NCBI RefSeq assembly: GCF_000499845.2
Contig: NC_023755.2
Span: forward strand, 30,606,698-30,670,697
Reading direction: 5' to 3'
DNA length: 64,000 bases
Source: Phaseolus vulgaris
Taxonomy: Eukaryota; Streptophyta; Magnoliopsida; Fabales; Fabaceae
Positions 45,570 through 57,498 of the stretch are shown here, in pieces. The notes beneath the pieces were generated by a model, which saw only the letters and a list, made by a program, of their open reading frames with translations, was not told where the DNA came from and searched no databases. Within the stretch, counting starts at the first letter, position 1. Every line of letters begins with the position of its first letter. Made by a program: the position numbers and the translations under genes.

Positions 45570-47044
45570 TACTCCCCGAGTTGGAGAGAATTCGACCACG
45601 AATTCTGGAGACCTACAGAAAAAGGAGTTAGATCGCTGACATTAAAAGTATGACTACCTAAGAATGTATCAGGCATATCTAACTCATAAGCATTGTCATT
45701 AATCCTCTTGAGGACTTGGAAAGGTCCATCCCCTCGAGGCATTAGTTTGGACTTCCTTTGAGTAGGAAAACGATCCTTCCTCAAGTGAAGCCAAACCCAA
45801 TCGCCCTCATCAAACAACAACGCTTTTCTCCTCTTATTGGCAAGTTCAGCATACTTGCCAACCTTCTTCTCAATTCTCTTCTTGATGTCTTTATGCAAAG
45901 TTTTCACAAAAGAAGCCTTTTCATCCCCATCTTTGCACAAGACATCGTCAAGAAGGGGAATAGGAAGAAGATCAAGAGGTGTTAGGGGATTAAACCCATA
46001 GACCACCTCAAAAGGAGAATGGGAGGTGGTAGAATTTACTACTCGGTTATATGCAAACTCAACATGGGGTAGTAAATTCTCCCACACTCTAGGATTCCCC
46101 GAAATAAAGCATCTCAATAGTTGTCCCAAAGTTCTATTTACCACCTCGGTTTGACCATCGGTTTGTGGGTGGCAAGTGGTAGAAAATAAAAGCTTAGTTC
46201 CAAGCTTGCCCCACAAGGTCTTCCAAAAGTGACTCAAGAACTTAGGATCTCTATCGGACACTATAGACCTAGGAATCCCATGCAAGCGAACCACTTCTTG
46301 GAAGAAGAGGTTTGCAATGTGGCATGCATCATCCACTTTGTGGCAAGGAATAAAGTGAGCCATTTTTGAAAAACGATCCACTACCACAAAAATGGAGTCC
46401 TTTCCCTTTGATGTCTTGGGTAAGCCTAAGATGAAATCCATAGATATATCTACCCAAGGCATTGAAGGGATAGGAAGAGGAGTATAAAGACCATGGGGAT
46501 GCATTTTAGATTTAGCTTTGCGGCAAGCTATGCATTTATCACACAAACTATGAACATGTTTATGCATATGAGGCCAAAAGAAATGTTCATGCAACACATC
46601 CAAAGTTTTAGCAACCCCAAAATGTCCCATTAAGCCCCCCTCATGAGCTTCTCTAACAAGAGATAATCTAATAGAGCATTGGGGAACACAAAGACGTTTT
46701 CCTTTAAAAAGAAAGTCATCTTGAATAAAAAAATCTTTGTGTCCTCCCTTAAGACACTCTTGATAGAGGAGAGAAAAATCAAGGTCATCATGATAAAGTT
46801 CCTTAATGTGATCAAAACCAAGATATTGAGAGGTTAAAAGATTTAGCAAGGTGTATCTTCTAGAAAGAGCATCCGCCACAATATTTATTTTGCCTTGCTT
46901 GTGTTTGATCACATAAGGAAATTGCTCAATGAATTCCACCCACTTAGCATGCCTCTTGTTAAGTTTGTTTTGGCTTTTCAAATATTTAAGAGATTCATGA
47001 TCACTATGTATCACAAACTCTTTGGGAAAAGATAGTGTTGCCAA
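45380..47044 (-). pseudogene. CRM-like pol, 3' part: RNase H end and integrase
   Basis: The frame resumes after a one-base shift. [20 protein letters not shown] and [10 protein letters not shown] finish RNase H. Integrase has HHCC ([25 protein letters not shown] to [11 protein letters not shown]), the core Asp in [25 protein letters not shown] and the Glu in [16 protein letters not shown]. The C-terminal domain [21 protein letters not shown] is followed by an acidic Gln/Glu-rich stretch and a basic tail ([15 protein letters not shown]) lying inside the LTR. No aromatic-cage chromodomain is visible. Without the upstream frame it cannot be made as a polyprotein. Confidence 0.88.
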
Positions 47045-50016
47045 GTAAACAAAGCCCTAACAAGTGCATATAATTCCTTATCATAGGTGGAATAGTTGAG
47101 ATGACTTCCCTTCAATTTCTCACTAAAATAGGCTATGGGGTGGCCCTCTTGAAGGAGAACAGCCCCAATACCTATGCTTGAAGCATCACACTCAATCTCA
47201 AATGTCTTAGTGAAATTAGGAAGGGCCAAGATGGGAGCATTAGTCAATTTTTCTTTCAAAGTATCAAAAGCATTTTGTTGTGCTTCTCCCCAATGAAAGA
47301 CCACATCCTTTTTCACTATGTCATTGAGTGGTGCGGCAATGGTACCAAAGTTTGGGACAAATCTTCTATAGAAAGAAGCAAGCCCATGAAAACTTCGGAC
47401 CTCATTCAAAGATTTCGGTGTAGGCCACTTTTGAATGGCCACCACCTTGGTTTTGTCCACATGGACCCCTTTACAACTCACAACAAACCCTAGGAATTCT
47501 ATATGATCAAGAGCAAACATACATTTAGCAAGGTTAACATACAAATGTTCCTTCCTAAGGGTTTCCAAAACTTGCCTAACATGCAACCTATGGTCATTCA
47601 AAGATAAGCTATAAATGAGAATGTCATCAAAGTAAACCACAACAAACTTACCAATGAAAGGTCTAAGAACATGATGCATGAGGCGCATGAAGGTACTTGG
47701 TGCATTAGTTAAACCAAAAGGCATAACTAACCACTCATATAAACCAAAGTTGGTCTTAAAAGCCGTCTTCCATTCATCACCCGGTTTGATACGGATTTGA
47801 TTGTAGCCGCTTTTAAGATCAATCTTTGAAAAGATTTTTGAACCATGTAATTCATCCAACAAATCATCTAATCTAGGTATGGGATGCCTATACTTAATGG
47901 TTATGTTATTTATGGCCCTACAATCCGAACACATTCGCCATGTGCCATCCTTTTTTGGCACTAAGATGATAGGCATAGCACAAGGACTCATGCTATCTTG
48001 CACCCACCCTTTTTCAATCAAAGCCTCAACTTGTTGGCGAATTTCCTTGGTTTCACTTGGATTGGTCCTATATGCGGGACGATTTGGTAAAGAAGAGCCC
48101 GGTATCAAATCAATTTGGTGCTCAATCCCTCTCAAAGGTGGAAGGCCATTTGGAGGATCTTGAAACACATCTTTGAACTCTTCTACCAAATTTTCCAAGC
48201 AATGAGGACTATCAACAAGTGTTTCTATGCTAAGAGTTCTAGGGATGGCTAAAAAAAGAGGATGATGAGCCACTATTTCCCTTTCAATGTCACGCCTAGA
48301 CACAAGGAGTGTAGGCTTAGAACTCTTATCTTTTTTATCTTTTTTATCTTTTTTACTCTCCCTCTTTTTCTTCATGATAACTTGGTCCTCATGGACTTCT
48401 CTTGGAGAGAGAGATTTTAAAGTAACCTTGTGACCATGGAATTCAAAAGATAATTTGTTGGTAAAGCCATCATGTAAAACTTTTCTATCAAATTGCCAAG
48501 GCCTTCCCAAAAGAACATGAGTGGCTTCCATGGGCACAACATCACATAATACCTCATCTTTGTATTTTCCAATGGAGAAATGGATGAGGACTTGTTTATT
48601 AACAATTATTTCTCCTACTTCACTAAGCCATTGTAATTTGTAGGGCTTTGTATGAGAGATAGTAGGCAATCCAAGCTTATCTACTACTCTTGTACTAGCC
48701 ACATTTGCACAACTACCCCCATCCACTATCAAGGAACAAATGTTGTTTTGAATAAGACATCTTGTATGGAAAATATTTTCCCTTTGACTTTCATCAAAAG
48801 GTTGTGAAACTTGTCCAAGAAGTCTTCTCACAACTAACAAGTCCCCTTCAAGTGGACATTCACTCTCTTCCTCACTAGATGCATGAGAATGCAATGAATG
48901 TTTTGAAGAATCCGAATCATGCTCACTAACTACAATGCCCTCATGCATGTACATACTTCGTTTTGAAGGACAATTTGCAGCAATATGACCATAACCCATA
49001 CATTTAAAGCATTTAGTGTTAGATGTTCTAGTGGGAGACTTAGGTCTAGATGTTGATGGCTTAGATTCCTTGGGTTTGAAAGAAGAATCTTTGGAAGGAT
49101 GTTTTGAAAAAGAAGTTTTGTTTCTCCAAGACTTGGAGTAGTATCCATTATTGGAAGCATTTTTAAAAGAGTTTTTCTTAGCAAGTTGGGCTTCCACCTT
49201 CATTGCAAGATGAACTAAAGAGCCCAATGATGAATACTCTTGTAACTCAACAATGTCTTGGATATCCTTCCTAAGACCACTCACAAACCTAGCAACCATG
49301 GCTTCTTCACTTTCTTCTAATTCAATTTTAAGCACAAGCGTCTCAAGCTCCTTATAATATTCATCCACATTTAGCGTGCCTTGTTGAAACCGTTGGAGTC
49401 TCAACATGAGGTCTTTCCTAAAATGTGGGGGCACAAACCTAGCGCGCATATGATCCTTTAAAGAGTTCCAAGAGTCCACGGGAGGACCCTTGTGATAGAT
49501 AATGTCCTTTACAATCCCATGCCACCATTTCATGGCATAATCACTAAACTCTAGGGTGGCTAGCTTGAGCTTATGCTCATCTTGGATCTCATGGATCTCA
49601 AAAATTTGTTCACACTTAGCCTCCCAATCTAAATACACATTTGGATCACTAGAACCATTAAAACAAGGTAGTTTGACCGAAGGAAGCTTGGACTTTGCAT
49701 CATGGTAGAAGCCATTGCCGTAGTGAATTCTTTCCCCTTGGTGATGATGTCTTTGTCCATGGACTTGGGGTGGAGGTCTCCTTCTCCTATGCTCATCTTC
49801 ACGGCCAACATCATTTGAAGAAGCTCTTGAAGATGGTCTATGAGAATGATGTCCATCATGGATAGAAGGAGATGGTCTAGTTTGTTTGACCTCCATCTTT
49901 TGCAATTTCTCTTCCAACCTTCTAATTGTTCTTTGAGCTTCATGTAATTCACCAAGAATTGAAGCTTTGGAAGGAGAATTCTGCTTAGAGGATGCATCAC
50001 TTGAAGATCCAGCCAT
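47011..50016 (-). pseudogene. CRM-like gag-protease-reverse transcriptase
   Basis: 1001 residues from the ATG at 50016 ([12 protein letters not shown]). Residues 18-45 are coiled coil; 115-260 the Retrotrans_gag core ([38 protein letters not shown]); 336-349 a CCHC knuckle [14 protein letters not shown]; about 432 the protease site VDGGSCAN; 551-567 a Lys/Asp repeat; about 660-830 reverse transcriptase ([45 protein letters not shown]); and from about 940 RNase H ([14 protein letters not shown]). It is open throughout; the frame is lost near 47011 where one base is missing relative to the family, ending PKSL. Apart from that the copy looks intact. Confidence 0.92.
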
Positions 50017-51345
50017 TTGTAATTAAAAAACAGCAAACACACAAAACAGCAAACAAGTTAAAAATTAGCAAAAACAGTGAGCTTTCCAATTGAAACTGCC
50101 GAAGTGAATTTAAGGCTGAAAAGATATCACTCTCAAAGAAATAATGTTCTTGCACCAATCTGATCTTGAGGCCTTGGAATCCTCAAATGAAATATGTCAA
50201 AGCAAGCACACCAATCTTAAGAGCAAACCACCACAAAACCAATGAAACAATAAAGACAAACAAGAAAAGGTATAAGCAAGGAAAGGTAATTGCAAAAGGA
50301 AAACTATGTGTAAGACAAACTCAAAGAGTAAGAATGAAAGACAATCAAGAAAATAAAGAACTCAATGAGAAAAGTAGGCACACAAAAGAATACCTAAGGA
50401 AAAGCACTAGAGTAGATGAAGAAAACAAAAAAAATTTAGCTACTGGAAATTTTTTTTTAATGCAAACTGTGTTTGATATTCACTGATTTAACTGGAACGT
50501 TGTAGAGCGAACTGGATTATGAAATTTATACCACAGAAACTTCAAGATGTTAACTCAAAAATGGCACTGGAATCAATTAAAAACAGTAAGCCAATTGAGA
50601 GAAATAAATGTTTTAAAATCACTGCCAGATTACCGTATTTTTTTCGGCAGGAATGTACACTTTTTTTATTTTATTTATCATTTTTTGTGTACTTCATATT
50701 TTTGAATGATTCTTTTTTCTATTCTTTTCTAACACTTTCAATATCTCAAATCCAGAATTTCAGAATTTTACAGTACGTAAATCAATTGCAATAAGGAAAA
50801 ACAGTAAGCACTTTTTTCAGAAATAGAGGAATCCTAATAGGAATAAAAAAACAGGATGATGAACTAGCAAAAACATAATAGAAAATGATGTATTGGAACT
50901 TGTATAGGTCTAGAATACAAGTATGAACTCAATGCTAAAAAGAAAATGCTCAAAGGATCAACATCAATTCAGAAAAAATATATGACACCAAAGCAAGAAA
51001 CAATCAAAACAATAAAAGTACTACTAGAAGTAATGACATATATGGAATAACATGACTAAGACAAAACTTAACAAGATTCAAAAATTAAAAGACACAACAC
51101 AAATTGTAACAAGTGGAAGGAAGCTTAAGGTAAACTCTAGGAAGGATAATGCCATTCCAAAAGAGCAACCATACTCATAAGAATTATGAGTGCCATAAAC
51201 CTTTCCACAAACACTTGGAGCAAAAGAAAAACAGCAAGAATACTCAATTAAAATTCTAAAACAGAAACTTAAATTGCAAGAAAAATTAAAGAGCTCTTGA
51301 AATAAAGTGCACACAACTCAACAATTAAACAAGAATGAACCTAAG
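50017..51345 (-). other. CRM-like element 5' leader, non-coding
   Basis: About 1.3 kb of AT-rich sequence between the primer site and gag. Short open frames (for example 50166-50486) are low-complexity Lys/Asn/Glu-rich and show no domain. Confidence 0.6.
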
Positions 51346-51346
51346 A

Positions 51347-51358
51347 CTCATGATACCA
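51347..51358 (-). other. CRM-like primer-binding site
   Basis: The minus strand reads TGGTATCATGAG two bases inside the LTR, close to the initiator-Met tRNA complement TGGTATCAGAGC. Confidence 0.75.
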
Positions 51359-51360
51359 CA

Positions 51361-52337
51361 TGATGTGATTCCAATAGCCACATAGAACAAGATTCTTGAC
51401 ACTTTGAGGAATCACCTTGAGCTGGAAAATGTAGAGGCACTTTCTTAGAAGTTGGATCATAGTTCTAAGATCAAGAACTCACCAAAACAAGTACCAAATC
51501 CCAAACTCATTTGGATGAACCAAATATTGTCAAATTGAATCAACAAAGGAGAAGGAAAAGAACAAACCGAACAGAATTGAACTTCAAAACAAAAGAACCG
51601 AACAGAATTTAAAAACTAAACAGAAAATAGGTGCTGGAAAATTAAAGGAACCGAAACAAAAACAACTCAAAACTCAAGGCAATAAGAACAAATTGAAGAA
51701 GAAGAAAGGAAGGAGAAGAGAATGCTCATGAAGATGGAGGAATGGTTGGATGATCACGCCACTAGAAGAATGGATGCTCCTAGATGAGTGTGGAAGCCGC
51801 CACTTGAGGAAACCATGGTCCTTCAAGATAAGACTAGAGAAGAAGCTCAAAGCTCTCCAAATGCTCACTCCAATTTTGAGTATAGTTTCTTTAGATAAAA
51901 TTCAAATCTGAATTTTACAAAGGAAGCACCTCTATTTATAGCCTAAGGTGCTGAAAAATAGGTGGGAAATTTCAAATAAACTCATTTGAAATTTCCACCA
52001 AAAACAAGTCACATGGGAGGTGTGACCTTTTTCTACTATGACACCTCCCAAAAACTACACCTACACCTATCTACTAATACACCCCCCTAAAGGTCCTATT
52101 TAAAACCTAAAAGATGCTATAACAAAAGAGGTTTCTAAGGTTTCCCTCTAAGCACCTTCAACTAAAGACACTACAAAAAGAGAAAATAAATGTCCTCTTG
52201 CTCCCAAGGCTTTGAACATGCTTCTTGTAATCCTTTGAGGTGGACTTTGACCTCCATGGGCATCCTCCATTTGTGCCTCCACCTCTTCTTGAGCTTGATG
52301 AGTGGCCTCCATGTTCTCTTGGGCTTGATCTCCATCA
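51361..52337 (-). repeat. CRM-like element 5' LTR (977 bp)
   Basis: Same length as the 3' LTR, ends TGATGTG and CATCA. It is followed by the second CGTAT target copy. Confidence 0.93.
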
Positions 52338-53136
52338 CGTATTCTTTAAAGCGCTTAATTACGAAACGTAGCGCATTTAAGATGTTGAAACGCTTGGGAG
52401 CCCTAATAGTACCAGAATGCTCGAAAGGGAAACTGTATTGAATATCTTTAATTACCTGGCACCTGACTAGAGGGTGTTTCCATTCTGGCATGGCTGTCGT
52501 ACACGTGGAGGGCCTCACGACGGCATGACCCCATCTGGGGGCGTTTCTGCCCATCTGGGGACGTTTCTACGTGTGGGTCCTCCTGCCTGGGAGTGCTACT
52601 GCGCTAGGGGTTGCTTTTTGGGTGCCAACTCATACCCCCAAGTATCTAGCCACTTACTCTGAGAGCGTATCTGCCTTCCTCTCGCACCCTGCACCCGGTT
52701 ATCCTGGGCGTGACCTTCCTCTTGGGTCGTATCTGTCCCGAAGGCATCTCTGGGGCGGCAGGGGTACTTCACGAGTCAGGCCGCCCTTCACTGGTACTAT
52801 CACTATGGCCTTGAAGCCACCTTTTCCTTCTCTTTATCACTTTCCCGAGATATCGGGTCCTGAGGCTTTCCCACGGCGCCGCTCCCTCCATGGTCTTTCC
52901 TACCCATGGGTATCGGGGAACCACACCGTGGTTGCCTTGCTTTTACACTGTTTGATCTGGCGACGCCCTGGTTGGGCGACGCCTCTACCCAGGCGACGCC
53001 TTGCCTTGGCGACGCCTTGTCCTGCCTTGGCGACGCTTCCTCTTGGCGTCTCTACACCTGGGCGACACCTTGAGTTGACTTTGACTTTCCAGTCGTTGAC
53101 TTTGACTTAGTCAACGCCCTTATACGGGACGGTACA
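52338..53136 (-). repeat. TatB 5' LTR, right piece
   Basis: It continues the LTR broken at 44592 (CGTATTCTTTAAAGCGC) and ends CGGGACGGTACA at 53136. It has one fewer 33-bp GGCGACGCC unit than the 3' LTR. GTACT at 53137-53141 is the TatB target copy. Confidence 0.93.
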
Positions 53137-53562
53137 GTACTTCTTTTAACTGTGTGTGTTTGAAAATCTTGTAAAGACAGAGGGTTGTTTTGTCTTGAGG
53201 TGTGAAGTGTTGCAAAAAGGGTGAGTAGGCTTTGTGGGATTCAAAGTCACCTCTTTGTGGTGTATTGTAATCTGATTGTGATTACTAGTGGAACTCAAAG
53301 ATTGTCTGAGAACTGGATGTAGCTCTATGTGAGTGAACCAATATAAACCTTTTGTGTAAATCTCTCTTTCTCTCAAACTCTTTATAACTGTTTGTGTTAA
53401 TTAATTTTTGTTGCTGCTATAAACAACTGACTCAAACGAAGTTTTAACTGGTTAAAATTATGATAACAGTTTCTGCTTGATTGGTTCCCTTAATTTCTTA
53501 TCTTGATTGTTTGATAAAAATTCATTCTAAAACAAATCCTTGCGAAAATATTTCACTAAACA
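53137..53562 (+). repeat. Copia element 7 LTR, right segment, end deleted
   Basis: It continues from 32113 after the GTACT duplication (AAAGACAGAGGG, GTGAGTAGGCTTTGTGGG, GCGAAAATATTTCACTAAACA). The expected tail (TTCACCCCCTCTTG..CTAACA) and the primer site are absent; gag follows directly. Confidence 0.82.
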
Positions 53563-54386
53563 AAGGAAATGTGGGACATCCTAGAAGTCACACATGAAGG
53601 CACAAATGATGTCAAGCGAGCTAGGAAGCATGCTCTGATTCAAGAGTATGAACTCTTCAAAATGCAGAAGGGAGAATCCATTTGTGACGTGCAGAAAAGG
53701 TTTTCTCACATTGTGAATCACTTGATGAGTCTTGCTAAGACTTTTGATAAAGAGGAGTTGAACATCAAGATACTAAAATGTCTTGATAGAACATGGCAAC
53801 CAAAGGTCACTACCATCTCATAATCAAAGGATCTCACCTCAATTTCTGTTGCATCTCTGTTTGGTAAGCTTAGAGAACATGAGCTTGAAATAAATAGGCT
53901 TGTTGTCCAAGAAAGTGAGGACAAGCACAATAAGGGCATAACACTCAAAGCTTGCAATCACAAGCAGCAACCAGACTCAATTGGAAGTGATGAATAAAAC
54001 ATAAGTTTGTTATCAAGAAAATTCAGCAAGTTGTTGAAGAAAAGATAAGCTTCAAATAGGTATGGTTCTAAAAACCTAGTGAATTTAATACTAATAAATA
54101 TACTTGTTATGGTTGTGGAGAACAACGTCATATCAAGGTTGAATGTCCCAATAATGAGGTCAAAGAAAAGGCAGACTTTAAGAAGGAGAAAAAGGGAAAT
54201 GCTAAGAAGGCCTATGTAGCATGTGATGATAATGAAGTTTCATCTTCAAGCTCTTCAGATGATGAAGAAGCAAATCTGTGCCTCAAAGCTTCAGTATCAA
54301 GTAGCATGAGTTCTACATCCTCAAGTAAAGGTAATAATTACTATCAATTACTTGATATCTTTAATGAAACTCATGAAGAAGCTAAC
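53563..54386 (+). pseudogene. Copia element 7 gag fragment
   Basis: MWDILEVTHEGTNDVKRAR, LFKMQKGESICDVQKRF and HIVNHLMSLAKTFDKEELN are the Sirevirus gag core (UBN2). A stop at 53821 is followed in frame by SKDLTSISVASLFGKLREHE. A knuckle CYGCGEQRHIKVECP lies at about 54108-54155, then Lys-rich and Ser-rich acidic tracts (DEVSSSSSSDDEEAN-like). TatD truncates it at 54387. The N-terminal 100 or so residues are missing. Confidence 0.8.
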
Positions 54387-55087
54387 TGTTATGTCCGGTT
54401 GACTCGCCTCATCGGTCGTCTTCAACGGTTGCTTTGGCCCTTCTATCCTTGCCTGAGAACTGTGCCTTCTCCGTCAAGAAACTTCTCACATGCAAAGACA
54501 AAGGGGCGCCCTAGTGGCCATTTGCACTCCGACACTCAAGTCAGTATTAGGGCAAAGAACATCAAGTGTATAAAATAGCTTTAGTCTAAAAAGTTGTGTA
54601 CCTCACTAGGGTTCTTAACACCCTTTTTATAGGTTAACACTAGGTTTTACCTTTGTTCTGTTACCACTGTCTAAGGTTCCTTGGGAAGTGTCCTTGTGCC
54701 GCTATTGCGTAATCTTCGCGTATCTGGCACATTTACTTCCTTTAACTGGAGTGCAACGAATAATCAGAGTGGTCGCCTAGGTCCCAACTAGGTGCACCTA
54801 ATATCCAGCACCATATGTTTCGCGGGTGCCCTAAGTATCCACGTGCCATGCATGCAACTTCCCTAGAAACACTAATTCTACTGGACTCTTGCGCCCCCTA
54901 AGGTTATCCATGATGTTGTGCCTTCATGCGTCATGCACCCCACATGCATGGGTCTCTCGTGCCTTAGGCTTCCCATTCATCTTTTGTCTTTAACTGTTAT
55001 CTTAACGAAATTCCAGGGCCCACCTTACGGGCTTTCACTTCATCTTGACAGCCGATGTCTGATCTTCTCCCTCTACTGGTCAGGACA
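54387..55087 (-). repeat. TatD 3' LTR (701 bp)
   Basis: It starts TGTTATGTCCGG and ends TCAGGACA, followed by CAAACCCCCCAGTC (polypurine tract complement). The cross-family LTR block is at 54524-54544 with one difference. The LTR is shorter than those of the other Tat families. Confidence 0.8.
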
Positions 55088-55419
55088 CAAACCCCCCAGT
55101 CTCGAGCTGTAACTTGCTTTAGCGAAGAGACTAAGCGATCGCGCTGCCTGACCTACGTGGCATTGGGTAACGGGTGTGAATAGTACATCGAAGCGACATC
55201 TCATCATTCTCCGCTAATCAACATACATGTGTCAAGATCAATGACTGGGACTTGTTGGTGCTCAAACTTCTTCGTGCACTGTTAAAACACTTTAACCCTT
55301 ACGCTCCCACCATTTTTTCATTACTTTTACTTACGTGAACCTTCACTTAGCATTCTGCGAAAAAACGCTCTCTTCTCTTTCCTCCGAAACTCAAACCCTC
55401 GAACCTCAACACTCGAAAG
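55088..55419 (+). promoter_or_regulatory. Upstream region of TatD antisense gene
   Basis: It starts with the CCCCCCAGTCTCGAGC block and CTTTAGCGAAGAGACTAAGCG, as in TatB and TatC, followed by an ACGT-core element (CTACGTGGCAT, about 55152). The pyrimidine-rich 5' UTR ends CGAAAG|GTATGA at 55419/55420. Confidence 0.4.
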
Positions 55420-55644
55420 GTATGATTTTTACTTCCCGATCACTTTGCCACTTATGATTTCGCCGTTTGTAATGCTTATAACTGGCTAGGACTGTTTATG
55501 ATTCTTGAATTTCTTCGCACATTCATTTCTACTGCTCATATTTTTCGGGTTTCCATTTTTTTGGGTTTCTTCTGGTGTTGTCGAGTCACGTTGCTTTCCT
55601 TTTAAAGTCTCTCCTTTCTTTTTATTTTTAGCTTTCCCGTCAAG

Positions 55645-56622
55645 ATGACTAAGCGAATGAGGCGAGTTCCCGAACTCGCTTCTCCTTCGGTCTCTACTTC
55701 AACCTCATCGTCATCTTCTGTTCCTCCACTTTCCTCAATTCCCCCCCCCCCACCTGCCTTTTTTTATGAGTCTCTGTACCGCTGGGCTCCAGCGGACCTT
55801 TTGGTGGAGACGTCTACTTTCACTTCCCTGAAAAGCATAGCAACTTATAGGAAGAGGCTATCGTGCCACCAGTCACGCGTCTTTGGAAAAGATCATGATA
55901 AATTCGTGCGGATGGTGGCTTGCCGCATGGGGGAACCGATGTGTGCTGATGAAGCCTCCGATCCCGAGGGTGCTTTCTATTTTGTATACTCGACCCTCTT
56001 CCGAAGGCTGGGGTTCCGGTTGCCTTTCACCCCCTTCGAGCGTACTTTGTTGACTGAATTGAATGTAGCCCCCGACCAACTTCATCCTAACAGTTGGGCA
56101 TTTGTGTGGGCGTTCGCCATTCTCTGTTGCAGTCTCGGCCTTACACCGTCGGTGGACGTCTTCCTCTATTTCTTCGAGGCAAAAGACCCGGGAAAGAAGT
56201 TGTGGGTTAGTCTCAATGGCGTGGCTGAGAGAGTACTTTTAACACTCTTTCAAAAATCGTACAAAGGGTTCAAGAAGAACTTTTTAAAAGTTCGTTGCAA
56301 TCGGAGGGACCCTTCTGTTTTAGACGGGTTCCCTTTGTACTAGACAGAGAGGTCGAACCTACGGAGGGTTCAGCGTCCCGAGAATCTTTCTGCCCTAGAG
56401 AGAGGTGTATGTGAGCTGTTATCCGGGTTCACTGCCCCTCTAAGTACTTTGGAGTTGCTCAAAGACGAGTATAGCCCTGAGGATCTTGAGAGCTATATCG
56501 GTATTCCTTCGCTCCTAGGCTTCTTATTCTGTTATGGTCTTGCACGCATCCTAGTCTTGTTTGCTTTCATATTGACCTGCTTCTGTTACACAGGTATGTG
56601 TCTCAATGAGGATGATCCTGCC
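55645..56622 (+). pseudogene. TatD antisense Transposase_28-type gene, stop and truncation
   Basis: A 5'-UTR intron (55420-55631, GT-AG) precedes the ATG at 55645. Exon 1 has a Ser/Pro tract with a C10 run at 55741, then RWAPADLLVE, LPFTPFERTLLTELN, APDQLHPNSWAFV and SVDVFLYFFEAKD. An in-frame TAG at 56341 replaces the Trp of the family's FPLYW; the frame continues to ESYIG. A phase-1 intron (56501-56593, 93 bp) leads to exon 2, which is cut after about 28 bases by the TatC LTR. Function unknown. Confidence 0.75.
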
Positions 56623-57498
56623 TGTTGACCAAAACGCTGGAGCTTTGCCTCGTCAAACTTGGATCGACGTATGCGCCGTGTCAGCCTCCGTCCTTCACCG
56701 CGATCCACCTCAAGAACCTGCAAAAGACGAAACGGCGCCGCTGCGGCCGATCGCGCTCCGACGCCCAAGTCAGCGACTGAACCACCAATTACTTAAGAGT
56801 AAAACTCAAGAACTCTAAGGAACCGTGACCAGTTCTCCCTCAGTATACTCAAGACTCGCAAGCGTAAAGAAGACAATCTGAACGTGCGTACCTCAGAAGT
56901 TCGTTGGAAACTCTTATATACCTGGACACTTTCTCTCTCCTGGCAGTTACACATCTGGACACGTGGCTCGCATCCAGCTGTACACGTGCCATCATCTGGA
57001 GCATCCTTGACTTGGGCGCTACTTCTGACTCTTCTTTGGCTAAGTTACTTATGCATGGTATACTCAGTGCATAGTTGCCTTGGAGCGTGATCTCTTCTGG
57101 GTGGCGAGTTCGGGTGCCTTCGTACACACCTTCCCTGTGGTCTCGCCGGCCGCCTTCATGATCTGCACCGCCTGTGTCACCGTATATGCTCAAGTAAGCT
57201 GTCCCCCGACCTCATCCTCTGGCCAGCTGGGAAGTGTCTATCTGCCTTCATCTTCGGCGATGCCCTTGTTTCGGCGATCTCTAATCACTTTGTCGCCTGG
57301 GTTCACATCTGGCGACTTCATCTTCAACTTGGTGACCGCCGGTTTAGGCATGATGGAGATCGGAGCACGCCAACTTAATAACTGGCGACCACGCGAACCA
57401 CCCGACTTCCTCCCCTTCCGCCAGCCAGGTGCCCCATCCAACACGCCTATATAATAGCTCGACGCCACGTCATTACTCCCGACTACCAGGGCGGTACA
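56623..57498 (-). repeat. TatC 3' LTR (876 bp)
   Basis: It starts TGTTGACCAAAACGC and ends CAGGGCGGTACA, followed by CAAGCCCCCCAGTC. Its cross-family block (56754-56773) reads GCGCTCCGACGCCCAAGTCA. Confidence 0.87.

Larger units (their letters stand above)
44593..52337 (-). mobile_element. CRM-like (chromovirus) Ty3/gypsy retrotransposon, young insertion
   Basis: Two 977-bp LTRs with TGATG...CATCA termini, an initiator-Met-type primer site, one gag-pol with a single frameshift, and a perfect CGTAT duplication (44588-44592, 52338-52342). The pol frame runs about 190 bp into the 3' LTR and ends in a basic motif ([11 protein letters not shown]) instead of a chromodomain. TGATG/CATCA ends and pol overlapping the LTR are described for the CRM clade, whose members often target centromeres. 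Clade assignment is strong but made by motif only. Confidence 0.82.
32114..53136 (-). mobile_element. TatB: nearly complete Tat-lineage element with two antisense genes, split by a CRM element
   Basis: 3' LTR 32114-33368, polypurine tract, antisense gene a (34109-36365), LTR-tail relic, antisense gene b (37519-38234), gag-pol (38647-44064, minus strand), primer site, and 5' LTR in two pieces (44166-44592 and 52338-53136). Flanking GTACT repeats (32109-32113, 53137-53141) are perfect. Without the 7745-bp CRM insert and its 5-bp duplication the element is 13,273 bp. Gag-pol is one reading frame broken by one internal stop plus a stop near the start codon, so the copy is recent but defective. 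Confidence 0.93.
31503..54386 (+). mobile_element. Copia element 7: Sirevirus-type copia, 5' part, split by TatB
   Basis: The LTR begins TGTTGAACATTGGAGC at 31503, homologous to the LTRs of copia element 5. TatB inserted within it at 32113/53137 with a perfect GTACT duplication. The LTR resumes to about 53562 and is fused to gag, missing its own end, the primer site and the gag start. TatD cuts the gag tail at 54387. Confidence 0.82.
54387..56622 (-). mobile_element. TatD: Tat-lineage element, 3' end only
   Basis: 3' LTR (54387-55087), polypurine tract, and an antisense gene that is cut in its last exon by TatC at 56623. Any continuation lies beyond the right edge, on the far side of TatC. 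Its sequence is clearly different from TatA/TatB and TatC, so it is a separate Tat family. Confidence 0.82.

Noticed and set aside
50166..50486. 106-residue Lys-rich frame in the CRM-like leader
   Set aside because: Low-complexity A-rich sequence in the untranslated leader and on the opposite strand to the element.
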